The translations under genes were made by a program, and so were the position numbers. DNA of 64,000 bases from Planctomycetota bacterium (GTDB taxonomy: Bacteria > Planctomycetota > UBA1135 > GCA-002686595): contig PKCK01000125.1 of assembly GCA_002862085.1 (NCBI GenBank), positions 1-64,000 on the forward strand. The letters run 5' to 3'. This document shows positions 1-9,258 of the stretch, piece after piece. The notes below the pieces were generated by a model. The model saw only the letters and a list, made by a program, of their open reading frames with translations, did not search any database and was not told the origin of the DNA. Every line of letters begins with the position of its first letter. The first letter of the stretch is position 1.

Positions 1-1509
1 CTTCAGATCCTTGACCGCCGTCTCGGCCATCCCGGCCCCCTCGGCCTGGATACTGCAGTGGGCCGCGGTGTCGTTCAGGTCCTCGTTGATCGCCAGCGTC
101 CCGAGGTCGTCCGCGGCGGCCTCCTGCTCAAGCTGCACGGCGTGCAGCCAGCGATGGACGATGAGGTCCGGATAGCGGCGGATCGGCGAGGTGAAGTGGA
201 GATACGCCTTCCGCGCGAGCCCCCAGTGGGTCGCCACGTCCTCGTGGTCCTTCACCTCGTACACGGCGCGCTCGACCAGCCCCATGATCCTCATGACGAG
301 GGCGTCGGCGTTGGGCTTGCGCCGTGCGAGCCGGATCATCCGCCCGATGTCCCTTCCCGTCAGTCGATCCTTGGTGGGCACGCGGATCCCATGCTTGGCC
401 AGCATCGCGGCAACGCGCTCGATCTCCTCGGGGTCCTTCTCCGGGTGCACGCGGTAGATCGTCGGAAGGCCCTTCTGCCGGAAGAAATCCCCGACCGCCT
501 GATTCGCAGCGAGGGCCGTCTCCTCGATGAGGGTCTGTGAGAAGTATCGCGGGGCATCGACGATCTCCGCGACCTCGTGATCGTCGTCGAAGACGAACTT
601 CTTCTCCGTCGACTGGATGCGTAGTGAACCCTTGGCATCGCGAATGCGCTGCTGGACGCGCGTCCACGCGGCGAACTGCTCGAGGGGCTCGCGCAGGAAC
701 TCGATCTCCCGCGTCTCCTCGCTGTCGACCCCGTCGAGCAGCTCCTGCACGACGCGGTACTGGTTCCTGTGGACGCTGCGGATGACGCTCTTCCCGACAT
801 CGAAGGCGACCCTCTCCCCGGCCTCGTCGAACTCCATGAAGACCGAGTACGCGAGACGGTCCCGCTTGGGCACGAGCGAGCAGAGGCCGTTGGACAGACG
901 CTCCGGGAGCATCGGCACGACCTGATCAGGCAGGTAGACGCTCGTCGCGCGCGCGAGCGCCTCGTCGTCGAGCGCGGTCCCGGGGCGCACGTAGTGGCCG
1001 ACATCGGCGATGTGCACGCTCACGTGGAACCCTCCTCCTTCGCGTGGACGGATTCCGATGGCGTCGTCGTAGTCCTTAGCGTCGGCGCCGTCGATCGTGA
1101 AGATCGTCTCCCCCCGGAGATCGAGGCGACCCTCGGTGTCCGCCTCCGAAGGATCGTCGGGCAGGTCTCCGAGCTCGACGGCGACGTCCTCCGGGAAGAC
1201 CGTCCGGAGCCGGAAGGAGCGCAGCAGCTCCATCTCCTCGGACTCGAGATCGGCGTAGCACGGGGGGCCGTGCCCCATCGCACCGAAGGCATCAGGACGT
1301 CGCGAGATCCTCGCCGGAACCGCAGCATCGGGATCGGGGAGGCCCTCGAGCTCCTCCTCGTCGAACTCGTACGCCTGTCCGTCGTCGGTCTCGAGCGTCC
1401 ACCCCTTCTCCGGTGCGGACTCCTCGGGTCGAGGCTCCTCGCCTCCATGGAGCGCCTTTCGAAGATCACCGAAGCTCCCGAACCCTCTCTTCGATTCCTT
1501 GCGTCCCAT
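1..1509 (-). CDS. rnr: RNase II/R family exoribonuclease (3' part of gene outside window)
   Basis: The reading frame is open from an ATG at 1509 to the window edge (503 residues seen, no stop), so the C-terminus, where an S1 domain is expected, is missing. The RNB catalytic domain is clear: the metal-binding Asp cluster TIDGADAKDYDDA lies at about residues 138-150, followed by the family motifs MLPERLSNGLCSL and HFTSPIRRYPDLIVHR. The enzyme degrades RNA processively 3' to 5'. Only about 130 residues precede the RNB domain, and I do not see two normal cold-shock OB domains there, so the N-terminus is shorter than in E. coli RNase R. RNase II is the alternative; the HFTSPIRRYPDL context favours RNase R. 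Confidence 0.9.
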   Translation of the reverse strand, partial: MGRKESKRGFGSFGDLRKALHGGEEPRPEESAPEKGWTLETDDGQAYEFDEEELEGLPDPDAAVPARISRRPDAFGAMGHGPPCYADLESEEMELLRSFRLRTVFPEDVAVELGDLPDDPSEADTEGRLDLRGETIFTIDGADAKDYDDAIGIRPREGGGFHVSVHIADVGHYVRPGTALDDEALARATSVYLPDQVVPMLPERLSNGLCSLVPKRDRLAYSVFMEFDEAGERVAFDVGKSVIRSVHRNQYRVVQELLDGVDSEETREIEFLREPLEQFAAWTRVQQRIRDAKGSLRIQSTEKKFVFDDDHEVAEIVDAPRYFSQTLIEETALAANQAVGDFFRQKGLPTIYRVHPEKDPEEIERVAAMLAKHGIRVPTKDRLTGRDIGRMIRLARRKPNADALVMRIMGLVERAVYEVKDHEDVATHWGLARKAYLHFTSPIRRYPDLIVHRWLHAVQLEQEAAADDLGTLAINEDLNDTAAHCSIQAEGAGMAETAVKDLK

Positions 1510-1737
1510 GGCGCGAGGTTAGCAGGTGCCCCACGCGCGGAAAGCGTGTTGCGCCCGGAGAGCCCCCCTCGAGCCTCCCCAGCTTGCGGGGTGGACGATC
1601 ATCGGGATCGCCCTCACAATCGAGGCATTGCCCGCGATTCCGGGCATCCTCCACCGTCGCCGCGCGAACGCCGCGAGACGGGACGACTCGCTTCCTCCTC
1701 GTCCCGTCCACAGCACAGGCTCTCCGAACAGCGCTCC

Positions 1738-4473
1738 ATGGCCCTCCGCGTACTGGCCGGATGCACCGCCGCCGCTCTCCTGGCGAGCGATGCAGCCGGC
1801 GACACCATCACAGTCCAGCTCGCCGGGAGCCACGTCGAGGCGATCGGCTCGGGCGGTGTGCGCGTTCCCTTCACGGACCTCCGGCCGGGCGTCTCCCGAG
1901 GGCCCGTCGCGGATCACCCCTGGTCGACCACCATCCGGAGCGCCGACGGCAGGAACCTCGACTCGTACTTCATCCGTGACAACACGGCGGGACACTGGGA
2001 GATCCTCCTGGGGACCTTCTCCCCGTCACCCGGTCCCGCAGCCGATTTCTTCCTCTTCGACGTCGGCGGAAACGACGAGGTCACCGTCAGCGCTCGCTTC
2101 GCCGATGGAACGATCGGGCGGGCGATCGTCGTCGACGGTTGGTCTCCCACCGCGGTCGTCGCCGTGGCGGGACCGAACATCGGCCAGCGAGTGCACGGCC
2201 TCGCCTTCCGGTTCGAGGAGCTCAGGGACGCGGTCGGTGATCCACTCGACTCCGGTGACGAGATCGAGAGCCTGCTGATCCACTCGCGCGACATCGACGG
2301 GGCGGCGTTCCTCGTTCGCGAGGACGGAGTCCACGCGCCCGCGCCCGGGGACGGAAGCGCGTCGGTCAAACCAGGCCGACCCTCCGCACTCTCGCCCGTC
2401 CAGGTCACCTTCGAAGGCCCCTGGGCCTCCGAGACCGGGACCGACCCCAATCCGTTCCTCGACCTGCGCATGACGGTCCGCTTCGACGGGCCGGCCGGTC
2501 GCTCGATCACGGTCCCTGGCTTCTTCGACGCCGACGGAGACCGTGGAGACAGCGGCAACGCCTGGGCCGCCCGATTCCTCCCCCCGGTCCCCGGGCAGTG
2601 GACCGCCACCGTCAGCATGCGCCGAGGGCCGGACGTGACGGCGTCCATCGAGGCCGCAGCGGGAACCGCGGAACCGATCCTCGACGGACGCGCGCACTCG
2701 TTCCTGGTCGAGCCCCTGCGACCCGAGGCCACCGGCTACCACCGCCTCGGCACGCTGAAAGACGTTGGGCGGCATCACCGCAAGTTCGAGTTCGGCTCCT
2801 ACTTCCTCAAGGCCGGGACCAACAGCCCCGAGAACTTCCTCGCCATTCGCTGCCTCGACGACGTGACCAAATCCGGCGGCGAAGGGGTGATTCACAGCTA
2901 CTCCCCCCACGTCCAGGACTGGCGAGAGGGCGACCCGATCCTGGACCGTGGCAACGTCACCGACGACGGCCGCGGCGTGATCGGAGCGCTCAACTACCTG
3001 AGCGACGCAGGGGTGAACTCGCTCTTCGTGATGGTCATGAACCTCGGAGGGGACGGACGCGACGTCCACCCGTTCATCGGGCCGCGCCGCCGAGCGTTCG
3101 ACAAGACCCGTTACGACACCAGCCGCCTCCGCCAGTGGGACCAGATCTTCTCCCATGCACAGGCCCGAGGGATCTCGCTCTCGCTGGTCCTGAACGAGAC
3201 CGAGATCGACAACGAACTCTGGCTCGACCACGGACGCCTCGGCGTCGAGCGGAAGGTCTTCTACCGCGAGCTGATCGCTCGTTTCGGCCATCACCCCGCC
3301 ATCCGCTGGAACGTCTGCGAGGAGAACGACTTCGACGTCCCCCAGCTCGATGCGTTCGCGGGTTGGATCAAATCACTCGACGGGGACACGCACCCGGTCG
3401 CGATCCACAACAACCCGAACGACCTGTCGCTGTTCCAGAGCCTCACCTCGAATGCGAACTTCGATGCGGCCTCGCTCCAGTTCGATCCGAATCTCGCGGA
3501 CGCCCAGGTGGAACAGGTGCGCGCCTGGTCGCAGCAGGCAGGGCGCCCATGGGTCGTCGATGCGGACGAGCAGGGTCCCTGGCAGATCGGCCTCACCGAT
3601 CAGAACGCAGCGGACAGCCGCAAGCGAATCCTCTACGACGCGCTCTTCAGCGGCGGCGGCGTCGAGTTCTACTTCGGCTACCACCCGCTACCCCTCGGAG
3701 GGGATCTGAACCTGGAGGACTTCCGCACCCGGGCCGAGATGTGGAACGCCGTGTCCCACGCTCGAGCCCTCATCGAGAACCGGCTGCCCTTCTGGGACAT
3801 GGAACCGTCCGACTCGCTCGTCCAGGGAGAGAGTCCGGCGTTCGGAGGCGCGGAGTGCCTCGCGAAGCCCGGGGAGATCTACGCCATCTACTTCCCGCGC
3901 GCGGCGGACACGGGGAGCCTCGTCCTGGAGGCCATCACGGGGTCCTACCAGCTCGAGTGGTACGACCCGCGCACCGGGGAATACGCGGGCGAAACCGTCG
4001 ACCTCGGCCCGGGCGGAGCCACGCGAGATCTCCCGCCGCCCCCGTACGACGCAGGCAACGACTGGGTCGCGCTCGTCCGACGAGGGCCCGTTCTCAGCGG
4101 GAACCGGCAGGTCGGCTCGATCTCTCGCGGCGACCTCCAGCGCCTCACCCTCGATGCCGGCTCATCCTTCGCGGGCCGTGGCTACTTCTGGCTCTCGAGC
4201 TTCAGCGGCACGACCGAGGGCTTCACTCTCGATGGTCTCGACGTTCCGATCGACTTCGATCGACTGACGCGGTTCGGCATCAACGACGCCCAGGGCTTGA
4301 TCTTCCGCGGCCGCACCGGAGCGCTCGACGCCGAGGGCCGAGCCAGCATGGGATTCCAGCTGAATCCGCTGATCGGCGGCGGGCTCGCGGGGATGACGAT
4401 CCACCACTGCGTGATCACCACCGACCCCTTCGACTGGACGTCCAACGTGATCACGCTTCAGGTCATCCCCTGA
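1738..4473 (+). CDS. secreted DUF5060/collagen-binding-domain glycosidase-like protein
   Basis: A 911-residue exported protein. The chosen ATG at 1738 gives a short signal peptide (MALRVLAGCTAAALLA, cleavage near residue 20); the frame stays open upstream but there it is antisense to the exoribonuclease gene. A DUF5060-like beta domain lies at about 220-300. A TIM-barrel glycosidase-like region follows from about 350 (GSYFLKAGTNSPENFL), with RWNVCEEND near 523 as the likely acid/base strand. A module like the putative collagen-binding domain of collagenases is at about 700-780. The last 130 residues form a beta module seen at the end of many planctomycete secreted proteins. The substrate is unknown; a polysaccharide is inferred. 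A hairpin follows the stop. Confidence 0.75.
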   Translation: MALRVLAGCTAAALLASDAAGDTITVQLAGSHVEAIGSGGVRVPFTDLRPGVSRGPVADHPWSTTIRSADGRNLDSYFIRDNTAGHWEILLGTFSPSPGPAADFFLFDVGGNDEVTVSARFADGTIGRAIVVDGWSPTAVVAVAGPNIGQRVHGLAFRFEELRDAVGDPLDSGDEIESLLIHSRDIDGAAFLVREDGVHAPAPGDGSASVKPGRPSALSPVQVTFEGPWASETGTDPNPFLDLRMTVRFDGPAGRSITVPGFFDADGDRGDSGNAWAARFLPPVPGQWTATVSMRRGPDVTASIEAAAGTAEPILDGRAHSFLVEPLRPEATGYHRLGTLKDVGRHHRKFEFGSYFLKAGTNSPENFLAIRCLDDVTKSGGEGVIHSYSPHVQDWREGDPILDRGNVTDDGRGVIGALNYLSDAGVNSLFVMVMNLGGDGRDVHPFIGPRRRAFDKTRYDTSRLRQWDQIFSHAQARGISLSLVLNETEIDNELWLDHGRLGVERKVFYRELIARFGHHPAIRWNVCEENDFDVPQLDAFAGWIKSLDGDTHPVAIHNNPNDLSLFQSLTSNANFDAASLQFDPNLADAQVEQVRAWSQQAGRPWVVDADEQGPWQIGLTDQNAADSRKRILYDALFSGGGVEFYFGYHPLPLGGDLNLEDFRTRAEMWNAVSHARALIENRLPFWDMEPSDSLVQGESPAFGGAECLAKPGEIYAIYFPRAADTGSLVLEAITGSYQLEWYDPRTGEYAGETVDLGPGGATRDLPPPPYDAGNDWVALVRRGPVLSGNRQVGSISRGDLQRLTLDAGSSFAGRGYFWLSSFSGTTEGFTLDGLDVPIDFDRLTRFGINDAQGLIFRGRTGALDAEGRASMGFQLNPLIGGGLAGMTIHHCVITTDPFDWTSNVITLQVIP

Positions 4474-4485
4474 CCACCGCCCGAA

Positions 4486-4505
4486 GGGGCAGCCACCGCT
4501 GCCCC
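4486..4505. terminator. hairpin between convergent genes
   Basis: GGGGCAG at 4486-4492 pairs perfectly with CTGCCCC at 4499-4505 around a 6-nt loop. It lies 12 nt after the plus-strand stop and 5 nt after the minus-strand stop at 4511, so it could end both transcripts. There is no U-tract on either side. Confidence 0.5.
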
Positions 4506-4510
4506 CGGCC

Positions 4511-5659
4511 TCAGAGGGCGCCTTCGAGGAAACCCCACGCGCCGACGACGAGGGCCGGTGCGCTGACGAGCGCCCTCATGGCACGCGGCGCGCAGGCCGT
4601 CTGCTCCGTGCCACGAGAAAGCGCCCGAGCGGCACCGAGCACGAGCAGGCTCGCTGCCATCACGGTGAGACCGACCCCTGCGGCGGTCCCTGCGCGGGCG
4701 CCCTGCTGCTGAAGCTCCGTGGCGACATCCGGAGCGAGTTGCGCCGAGATGCCGATCCCCGCGACCGCGCCGAAGACGAGGGGTTCGAGCAGGCGGGTTC
4801 GGCCCTCCCGATGAATGAGGTCATCGAGAGCCAGATAGGCCAGGGCGAGCGGCATGGTGAGCCCGGCGAATCCGGTGAGCTCGAAGCGCGCCGGCACGAG
4901 GTGCCCCATGGCCACACCACCCGCGGTCGCGGCCGCCAGCAAGCCACAGGAGAAGAGCGGGGAGGACGCGCTCCGCCGCGATCCGATGACCAGGAGGGCG
5001 GCGAGGAGTGCGAGCCGCCAGAGCTCGGGCGACTCCGCCAACGCTCGACGCAGGAAGCGGCCGAACGCCGGAGCGTTGCGCTCGAGGATCGCGGCCGTCG
5101 CCGTGAAGACATGGCCTGACGCGACCGCGTTGAACATCCAGGGGCCCAGCTCGACTCCGTTCCAGGTGACCGCGGCGCTGTCGTTGTGCCCGGGGCTCGT
5201 CTCCGCGAAGAGATCCACTGCGACACCGAGGGCCTCGAACTCTCCGGCCTCTGCGACGTCGTACTCGAGCACGACGTCCACCCACTCGGAGACCTCGTTC
5301 ATCGGATCGAGCGCGAGCGGGCCCTCGCTCACCGCCCCGGACCGGATCGCGAGCCTCTCCGATGGATCGAGGGCCCCGCTGTCCGCGATCGGTCCGGCCA
5401 TCAACCGGTAGTGCACTTGGACGTAGTCGAGGATCGCGGCCTCATGCGCAGCGATTTCGCCGTCCTCCGCATGGCCGTCGAGATCGCGGTCGAATCCCTC
5501 GATCACCTCACCGAGCGAGAGCACCTGGACACGCAGTTCCACGCGCACGGAGCGACCGCGGATCTGGATCTCCGACAGTGAATAGGAGTTGGGATGAACC
5601 GGCGGCGTACCGGCCAGCGCGTTGGCAGCGCCGAGCACCGCCAGGAGAAGGCCGTTCAT
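4511..5659 (-). CDS. HupE/UreJ-like multipass membrane protein with EF-hand-like loop
   Basis: A 382-residue protein with an N-terminal signal or anchor (MNGLLLAVLGAANALAG), an extracytoplasmic beta-rich region and about seven C-terminal hydrophobic segments. The layout resembles the HupE_UreJ_2 family. An EF-hand-like acidic loop, DRDLDGHAEDGEI, is at 57-69 and may bind calcium. The histidine motifs usual in HupE/UreJ membrane segments (GxDHxLF, FTxxHS) are not present, so assignment to that family is tentative and metal transport is not supported. Its ATG overlaps the lon stop as ATGA, so it is translationally coupled to the protease. Confidence 0.55.
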   Translation of the reverse strand: MNGLLLAVLGAANALAGTPPVHPNSYSLSEIQIRGRSVRVELRVQVLSLGEVIEGFDRDLDGHAEDGEIAAHEAAILDYVQVHYRLMAGPIADSGALDPSERLAIRSGAVSEGPLALDPMNEVSEWVDVVLEYDVAEAGEFEALGVAVDLFAETSPGHNDSAAVTWNGVELGPWMFNAVASGHVFTATAAILERNAPAFGRFLRRALAESPELWRLALLAALLVIGSRRSASSPLFSCGLLAAATAGGVAMGHLVPARFELTGFAGLTMPLALAYLALDDLIHREGRTRLLEPLVFGAVAGIGISAQLAPDVATELQQQGARAGTAAGVGLTVMAASLLVLGAARALSRGTEQTACAPRAMRALVSAPALVVGAWGFLEGAL

Positions 5660-8151
5660 CCCTTCGCCCGGCGGCGTGCCGGCTCCAGGGCGACGTTCAG
5701 GGCGTCTTCGACGCGCTCGAGACTCACGAAGTCGAGCTTCGCCTGCGCCGCCTCCGGTAGCTCGACGAGGTCCTCCATGTTCCGGGCGGGAAGCAGCACG
5801 GTCTTGATGCCCGCCGCCAGCGCCGCGAGCACCTTCTCCTTGACGCCTCCGACAGGCAGCACACGGCCGCGGAGACTGATCTCCCCGGTCATCGCCACCG
5901 TGCTCCTCACCTTCTGTCCCGTGAGCAGCGACACCAGGGCGGCGGTGATCGCGACCCCGGCGCTCGGGCCGTCCTTGGGGACGGCGCCCGCGGGGATGTG
6001 CAGGTGAAGATCGAGCGCCGCCAGCTCGTCGGGGTCGATCCCGAGCTCCTTGGCGCGAGTCCTGACGAGGGTCAACGCGGCGAGCGCGCTCTCCTTCATC
6101 ACGTCACCGAGCTGCCCGGTCAGACGCAGCTCTCCTTTCCCGCTCGATGCCGCTGCCTCGATGAAGAGGATCTCACCCCCGACGGGCGTCCAGGCGAGCC
6201 CCGTGGCCACTCCGGGCTGGGAGGTACGCTCCGCGACCTCGAGCTCGCGACGCTCCGGGCCGAGGATCTGGCGCACTTCCTCGGGCCCGACCCGCAGGGG
6301 CTTGCGCCGCCTCCCGGCGAAGAGCGTGGCGCCATGGCGGAAGATCGCGGCGATCTTGCGCTCCAGCTCACGAACGCCGGCCTCGCGCGTGTACGACGCG
6401 ATGATCTCACGCAGCGCCGCGACCGAGATCCGGACCTGGCTGGCCTTCAGCCCGGCCTGCTCGCGCTGGCGCGCCAGGAGATGCTCCCGCGCGATGGCGA
6501 GCTTCTCCTCGGCCGTGTAGCCGGCGAGCCGGATCACGTCCATCCGATCGTGCAGGGGGCCGGGGATGCGCTCCTCGACGTTCGCAGTCGCGATGAAGAG
6601 CACCTCGGAGAGATCGAACGCGACCCCCAGGTAGTTGTCCTGGAACGAGTTGTTCTGGGCCGGGTCCAGGACCTCGAGAAGGGCCGACGCCGGGTCGCCG
6701 TGGATGCCGGAGCCGAGCTTGTCGATCTCGTCGAGGAGGAACACGGGGTTGCGCGTCCTTGCCTTGCGAAGGCCCTCGATGATCTTCCCCGGCATCGCGC
6801 CCACGTAGGTTCGCCGATGGCCGCGGATCTCGGACTCGTCGTGCGCCCCCCCGAGGCTGATGCGCACGAACTCCCGGCCCGTCGCGCGGGCGACGCTGCG
6901 GCCCAGGGACGTCTTCCCGACCCCTGGCGGACCGGTCAGGCAGAGGGTCGGTCCCTGACCGCCGGGGTTCAGCTTCTTGACCGCGAGGAACTCCAGGATC
7001 CGGCGCTTCACCTTGTCCAGCCCGTGATGGTCCTCGTCGAGCACATCCCTCGCACGTCCGATGTCCACCGCATCCTTCGAACGCTCGTTCCAGGGGAGCT
7101 CCGTGAAGACCTCCATCCAGGTCCGCAGCATGGAGTGCTCCGCGGCCTGCTCTGGCATGCGCTCGAGCCGCCGCAGCTCGCGGCGCACCTCGCGCTCGGC
7201 ATCCTCGGGCAGCGCGAGCGCGTCGATGCGCTTGCGGAGCTCCTCGATCTCGTCGAGCATCTCATCGCCTTCTCCGAGCTCGCGCTGGATCTGCCTGAGC
7301 TGCTCCCGCAGGTAGTACTCTCGCTGCGCCTTGTCGAGGGTCTCCTTGGTGTCCTGCCGGATCTTGGTGGACAGCTCCAGGATCGCGGCCACCTCCGCCA
7401 GCGACTCGAGGAGTTTGTCGAGACGGGCGCGCAGGTCGAAGGTCTCGAGCATCGCCTGCTTCTCCTCGGCGGGGACCTCCAGGAAGGTCGCCACGAGGTC
7501 CGCGAGCATCGCAGGTGACTCGATCCCGTCGACCGCCTGCGCCATGTCCTCGGGCATCCCCGGCGCGAGCGCCAGCACATCCAGCGCACGCTGCTTCAGC
7601 GCCCGGAAGCGAGCTTCGATCGCCCGCGTCGCGGGCTCGACCTCCTCGACGCGCCTCACCAGCGCTGTCAGCACCGGCTCCGTCTGGACGTACTCCACGA
7701 TCTCGAAGCGGCTGACGCCCTGACACACGGCCTGGTGACGGCCGTCCGGGTTCGTCCAGTACCGCATGATCTCGCCGGTCGTGCCGACGCGGTAGAGATC
7801 CTCCGGCCCGGGCTCCTCCACCTGCTCGTCGTGCTGGAGCAGGAGCCCGATGGGCCGCTCCTCCGCGACGGCGGCGCGAACCGAGACGACGGACCGCTCG
7901 CGACCGAGCATGAGCGGAAGGACGACCCCGGGAAACAGGATCATGTTCCGGACGGGGACGATCAGGAGCTCCTCGAGCTCCTCATCGCCCCCTCGCGCGG
8001 CTCGCCCGCGGGACCCTTTCCTGGAGGCGGCCTTCTTCGAGCGGTTGGCGGCGGAGCGCCGTGACGCGGGCTTCTTCGACCGAGCCTTCTTCGTGGGCTT
8101 CTTGGGAGACAACGCTGTGCGAGGTGCGGTGGGTGGGAGGCGGCTTGGCAC
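5656..8151 (-). CDS. lon: ATP-dependent Lon protease with basic N-terminal extension
   Basis: An 831-residue cytoplasmic AAA+ serine protease that degrades misfolded and regulatory proteins. The LON substrate-binding domain starts near residue 60 (LLIVPVRNMILFPG), Walker A GPPGVGKT is at 407-414, Walker B FLLDEIDK follows, and the catalytic dyad is Ser730 in KDGPSAG and Lys773 in VKEK. The first 55 residues are an unusual Lys/Arg/Ala/Ser tail (runs such as KKPTKKARSKKPASRR) resembling histone H1 tails. The start is a GTG at 8151 with no clear ribosome-binding site; a TTG a few codons in is possible, and either keeps most of the basic tail. The following membrane-protein gene overlaps by 4 nt. 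Confidence 0.95.
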   Translation of the reverse strand: MPSRLPPTAPRTALSPKKPTKKARSKKPASRRSAANRSKKAASRKGSRGRAARGGDEELEELLIVPVRNMILFPGVVLPLMLGRERSVVSVRAAVAEERPIGLLLQHDEQVEEPGPEDLYRVGTTGEIMRYWTNPDGRHQAVCQGVSRFEIVEYVQTEPVLTALVRRVEEVEPATRAIEARFRALKQRALDVLALAPGMPEDMAQAVDGIESPAMLADLVATFLEVPAEEKQAMLETFDLRARLDKLLESLAEVAAILELSTKIRQDTKETLDKAQREYYLREQLRQIQRELGEGDEMLDEIEELRKRIDALALPEDAEREVRRELRRLERMPEQAAEHSMLRTWMEVFTELPWNERSKDAVDIGRARDVLDEDHHGLDKVKRRILEFLAVKKLNPGGQGPTLCLTGPPGVGKTSLGRSVARATGREFVRISLGGAHDESEIRGHRRTYVGAMPGKIIEGLRKARTRNPVFLLDEIDKLGSGIHGDPASALLEVLDPAQNNSFQDNYLGVAFDLSEVLFIATANVEERIPGPLHDRMDVIRLAGYTAEEKLAIAREHLLARQREQAGLKASQVRISVAALREIIASYTREAGVRELERKIAAIFRHGATLFAGRRRKPLRVGPEEVRQILGPERRELEVAERTSQPGVATGLAWTPVGGEILFIEAAASSGKGELRLTGQLGDVMKESALAALTLVRTRAKELGIDPDELAALDLHLHIPAGAVPKDGPSAGVAITAALVSLLTGQKVRSTVAMTGEISLRGRVLPVGGVKEKVLAALAAGIKTVLLPARNMEDLVELPEAAQAKLDFVSLERVEDALNVALEPARRRAKG

Positions 8152-8249
8152 TCAAAGCGAGCGCGCCCGCCGTGGCTCGGCAGGCGCGATCCTAGGGCGT
8201 GGGAGCCGAAACTCCATGGGGCTCCGGCGTCCTGGTGCAGGGCCCCGCG

Positions 8250-8966
8250 TCAGGCTCCGAATCGCCCGACGTACGCGCTGTTCTCCTCCTCGAAGGCCCA
8301 GGGCCCGAGCGGCCCCACGCCTCCCTCGAAGGCGCAGCGCCCGGGCACGCCGACCACGGACGACGAGGTCCGGGCGAGAGTCGGGTACCAGCGCGCCTCT
8401 GGCATCGTGCAGCACGAGCGATCCGGCAGGGCCTCCCCGGCCAGCTCGATCACGCCGGCGACGCTGACGAGGAAGGCGTCTCCGTCAGCACCGATCTCCA
8501 CGGGTCCCCGGGCCACGGTCACGACCTCGCCCAGCACGCCCAGCGAGCGAATGTACGTCTCGGCGGCGTCGGCCTGCGCGTCCGCGGGCGCGTCGATCCA
8601 GAGCGCGGCTCGGCGCGATGCGGACTCCCCGAGGTTGAAGACCTCACCCGCGGCGAGGTTCCCCGCCCCTTCGAGCGCCGCGGCCACGCGGACACCCGAG
8701 AGATCCACCCCGGCGTGAGCGCCCGACTCGAACGCCCAGCCCATCACCGCGTGGGATCCGCCCGTCCGGGCCTCGGAACTCACGTGGCACGCACCGCCCC
8801 AGACCGTCGCGTCCCTCGCCTCGACGTAGAGACCTGTCGGCGGGGAGCAGGTCGCCCCTCCGGCGACGAGGATCGAGCCCGAGACCATCTCGCAGGGGCA
8901 GGGGCAGACGCCCGCGCCGACGAGGCCCGCGTAGCTGGCGATGGAGGCGAGGAGGAGAGCTTTCAT
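8250..8966 (-). CDS. exported DUF1326-like protein
   Basis: A 238-residue protein with a short signal peptide (MKALLLASIASYAGLVGAG) followed by CPCPCE. The body matches the DUF1326 pattern as I know it: YVEARDATVWGGACH near residue 48, VDLSGVRVAAALEGAGNL, WIDAPADAQADA, and a terminal SAYVGRF. The biochemical role of DUF1326 is not established. It is the last gene of the molybdo-flavoenzyme cluster, starting 19 nt after the Cys-rich gene, so it is probably co-transcribed. A GGAGCC/GGCTCC hairpin (8200-8223) lies about 27 nt past its stop. Confidence 0.6.
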   Translation of the reverse strand: MKALLLASIASYAGLVGAGVCPCPCEMVSGSILVAGGATCSPPTGLYVEARDATVWGGACHVSSEARTGGSHAVMGWAFESGAHAGVDLSGVRVAAALEGAGNLAAGEVFNLGESASRRAALWIDAPADAQADAAETYIRSLGVLGEVVTVARGPVEIGADGDAFLVSVAGVIELAGEALPDRSCCTMPEARWYPTLARTSSSVVGVPGRCAFEGGVGPLGPWAFEEENSAYVGRFGA

Positions 8967-8985
8967 GATGTCTTGGTCGCCGGGT

Positions 8986-9258
8986 TCAGAGGAGGCCGGA
9001 GAGCGGCGACTCGAAGCAGTCGCGCTCCTTCGTGCAGTCCTCGGGGTGACATTCGAAGCGATCAGGGCCCAGGGTCTGCATGGTCCTGGCGCACCAGCAG
9101 TGCTGACTGGCGTCGAGGACGTCCCCGACCACCATGGGGGGAGAGTCCGAGATCATCAACTTCTTGGACGCGAGGTGCTTGCAGAAGGGGCTCACACGGG
9201 GACGCACGGCGCCGCCCGAAGCTGCGCCGGTCTCGTTGGAATCACTCATCGGTTGCAT
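8986..9258 (-). CDS. small Cys-rich protein coupled to molybdo-flavoenzyme operon
   Basis: A 90-residue protein of unknown function. Its ATG at 9258 overlaps the stop of the FAD-subunit gene by one base (TGATG), which fixes the start; a second ATG three codons later (9249) is also possible. Six cysteines (about 26, 54, 56, 70, 75, 81) are spaced C-x27-C-x-C-x13-C-x4-C-x5-C, in FCKH, QHCWC and FECHPEDCTKERDCFE. There is no signal peptide or membrane segment. I infer a small metal-binding or Fe-S protein working with the enzyme encoded upstream, either as electron carrier or cluster/cofactor maturation factor. I do not recognise a named family. Confidence 0.7.
   Translation of the reverse strand: MQPMSDSNETGAASGGAVRPRVSPFCKHLASKKLMISDSPPMVVGDVLDASQHCWCARTMQTLGPDRFECHPEDCTKERDCFESPLSGLL

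Noticed and set aside
769-1737. 323-residue upstream extension of the glycosidase-like gene
   Set aside because: The extension is antisense to RNase R-type coding sequence, and the ATG at 1738 gives a signal peptide.
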